A stretch of DNA of 6,440 nt from Candidatus Latescibacterota bacterium (GTDB taxonomy: Bacteria; JAAXHH01; JACQVL01), in NCBI GenBank assembly GCA_016209865.1, contig JACQVL010000103.1, positions 1 through 6,440 on the forward strand, given 5' to 3'. This document shows positions 5,286-6,440 of the stretch, piece by piece. The stretch's first letter is position 1. Each line of letters opens with the position of its first letter. A program made the translations under genes and the position numbers. Below the pieces are notes generated by a model. It made no database searches, was not told the origin of the DNA, and saw only the letters and a list, made by a program, of their open reading frames with translations.

Positions 5286-6440
5286 AGTGGGGTCCGATTC
5301 AACAGCACGAAGACGCTGTCGGAATCACGGCTGGGGACGATCAGGTCGAGGCGGCCGTCGCGGTCGAGGTCGACCGCCAGGACGGCGCGGGGCGTCTGGC
5401 CGACCTCCGCGCTGACGACGACCGGGGCGCTGAACCCGCCGCGACCGTCACCGAGGAGGACGACGAGGTTATCGGGCGCGTTGTTGGCGACCGCCAGATC
5501 GACCGCGCCGTCGCCGTTCAGGTCGGCCGCCGCGATCCCGGCCGGATGGCCGCCCGCATCCCATTCGGTGGGGGCGATGAAGTGTCCTTTTCCATCGCCC
5601 ATGAAGAGCAACAACCGTCCCTGCTCGTTGATGCCGGGGGCCTCATCCCCGGACGCCCGATCCGAGACCGCCCGATCGGCGACGACCAGGTCGAGCGTCC
5701 CGTCCCGATTGACGTCCGTGCTCAGGAGCATCGTCGGCCCGTCCCCGGCGGCGAGGGTCAGCGAGTCCGCGAACGCGCCGCGTCCATCCCCGAACCGAAC
5801 GGTCACAGTGCCGCCGACGCGGTTGGCCGTCGCTAAGTCGGGTGCTCCGTCCTTATTCAGGTCGGCTGCGATCACGTCGCGCGGACCTTTGCCCATCCGC
5901 AGCAGAACTGGTCCGGTGAACTGGCCGCGCCCATCGTTCAGGTAGAACGACAACCGCCCCGATTCCCGTCCAGCGACGGCGAGGTCGGGGGTTGTATCCC
6001 CGTTCAGGTCGGCGACCGCGACCGCCTGCGGCCCCCGACTGATGGGCAGGCTGGCCGATTGTGGGAATCGTCCCTTCCCATCCCCGAACAGGAGGGTCAA
6101 GTCGCCGGATTCCCGGTTGGCGATGACGAGATCGAGCGCTTTGTCCCCGTTCAAGTCGGCGCAGACGGCGAACCGGGGGGACCGTCCGGTGGGATATTCC
6201 GTCGGAACAGAAAAATTCCCGCGTCCGTCTCCAAACAGAATAGAGACACAATGACCGTCCTTGTCCGGTACCGCAAGGTCGAGGAGGCCATCTCCGTTCA
6301 GGTCGGCCGCGGCCGCGACGAACGGTCCTTTGCCGGCCGGAAAGGCACGCGGGGGCGAGAAGACGACTTGGGCGCTGACGCTGGGCAGAGTGATGAAGAG
6401 GACAAGAAGAGCGACGACTACTGACCACTGACCACTGACC
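5282..6440 (-). CDS. Exported seven-repeat FG-GAP/VCBS protein, start beyond the right edge
   Basis: The frame is open from the right edge (codons from 6439) to TGA at 5284-5282, giving 385 visible residues. A TTG at 6154 looks like a start but falls inside a calcium loop (ADLNGD), so it is internal. The visible N-terminus VSGQWSVVVALLVLFITLP then SVSAQ is the end of a signal peptide. There is no ATG, GTG or TTG in frame within the visible part before its core, so the true start is upstream. Seven DxDxDGxxD-type loops begin at visible residues 46, 95, 144, 193, 242, 306 and 357. The first five are exactly 49 apart, and a 15-residue insert (around SDRASGDEAPG) enlarges the next step. This predicts a complete seven-bladed propeller. 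Loops two and three (NGDKALD, NGDTTPD) lack the usual Gly. The protein stops right after the last blade with no sorting domain, unlike its neighbour. It is the upstream gene of a GTGA-coupled pair. Confidence 0.88.
   Translation of the reverse strand, partial: VSGQWSVVVALLVLFITLPSVSAQVVFSPPRAFPAGKGPFVAAAADLNGDGLLDLAVPDKDGHCVSILFGDGRGNFSVPTEYPTGRSPRFAVCADLNGDKALDLVIANRESGDLTLLFGDGKGRFPQSASLPISRGPQAVAVADLNGDTTPDLAVAGRESGRLSFYLNDGRGQFTGPVLLRMGKGPRDVIAADLNKDGAPDLATANRVGGTVTVRFGDGRGAFADSLTLAAGDGPTMLLSTDVNRDGTLDLVVADRAVSDRASGDEAPGINEQGRLLLFMGDGKGHFIAPTEWDAGGHPAGIAAADLNGDGAVDLAVANNAPDNLVVLLGDGRGGFSAPVVVSAEVGQTPRAVLAVDLDRDGRLDLIVPSRDSDSVFVLLNRTPL
6417..6440. repeat. ACTGACC heptanucleotide array reaching the window edge
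   Basis: Three perfect ACTGACC units (6420-6440) run to the window edge, preceded by a partial ACT. On the minus strand (unit GGTCAGT) they encode residues just before the signal-peptide core of the first FG-GAP protein, the same placement as the AGTGACG array in the next gene. Confidence 0.85.

Noticed and set aside
5282-6154. The first FG-GAP gene starting at the TTG at 6154
   Set aside because: The codon is inside a conserved calcium loop, and the frame continues upstream through another full blade and a signal-peptide core to the window edge.
5853-6428. Minus-strand frame starting at a GTG in the ACTGACC array (191 codons)
   Set aside because: It is the wrong frame over the FG-GAP repeats: very Arg/Pro-rich, with no domain. 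The true frame shows seven calcium loops and a signal peptide.

Overview
Every well-supported gene here lies on the minus strand, so the window reads right to left. The DNA is fairly GC-rich. It suggests a Gram-negative, uncultured-type bacterium: there is an outer-membrane beta-barrel with a terminal aromatic residue, a lipoprotein signal, and a C-terminal domain like the type IX secretion (Por/FlgD-like) sorting domains of FCB-type phyla. A divergent uroporphyrinogen-decarboxylase-fold protein and many small intergenic repeats fit lineages such as Poribacteria, Latescibacterota or Zixibacteria. The phylum is a guess; no marker gene is present.

Layout, in transcription order. (1) From the right edge to 5282 is an exported FG-GAP/VCBS protein with seven calcium-binding repeats; its start lies outside the window. 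(2) 5285-3510 is a second exported seven-repeat FG-GAP protein, joined to the first by a 4-bp GTGA stop/start overlap and ending in a sorting-type domain. (3) 3408-2959 is a lipoprotein monohaem cytochrome. (4) 2933-1812 is a porin-like beta-barrel with a CXXCH haem c motif between two early strands. (5) 1784-1389 is a small exported monohaem cytochrome c. (6) 1313-270 is a cytoplasmic URO-D/MtaA-fold protein preceded by a 75-bp gap with a hairpin. (7) At the left edge is the possible N-terminus of an NAD(P)-binding protein.

Genes 1-5 are closely spaced and all encode exported products, so they look like one transcription unit. My reading is a cell-surface redox module: two calcium-stabilised propellers outside the cell, a haem-bearing porin in the outer membrane, and two monohaem cytochromes on the periplasmic side. 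No multihaem cytochrome is present, so it would differ from the known Mtr-type and porin-cytochrome conduits. Its function is inference.

The second notable layer is small repeats. Heptanucleotide arrays (ACTGACC, AGTGACG and GAACCCC units on the + strand) sit at the 5' ends of three consecutive genes, and the second array lies inside the signal-peptide coding region. A dRS3/REP-like palindrome is built into the lipoprotein signal peptide. A twin hairpin and a related single hairpin flank the URO-D gene. There is no gene-free stretch above 300 bases; the longest (80-269) holds the twin hairpin and nothing else I can recognise.
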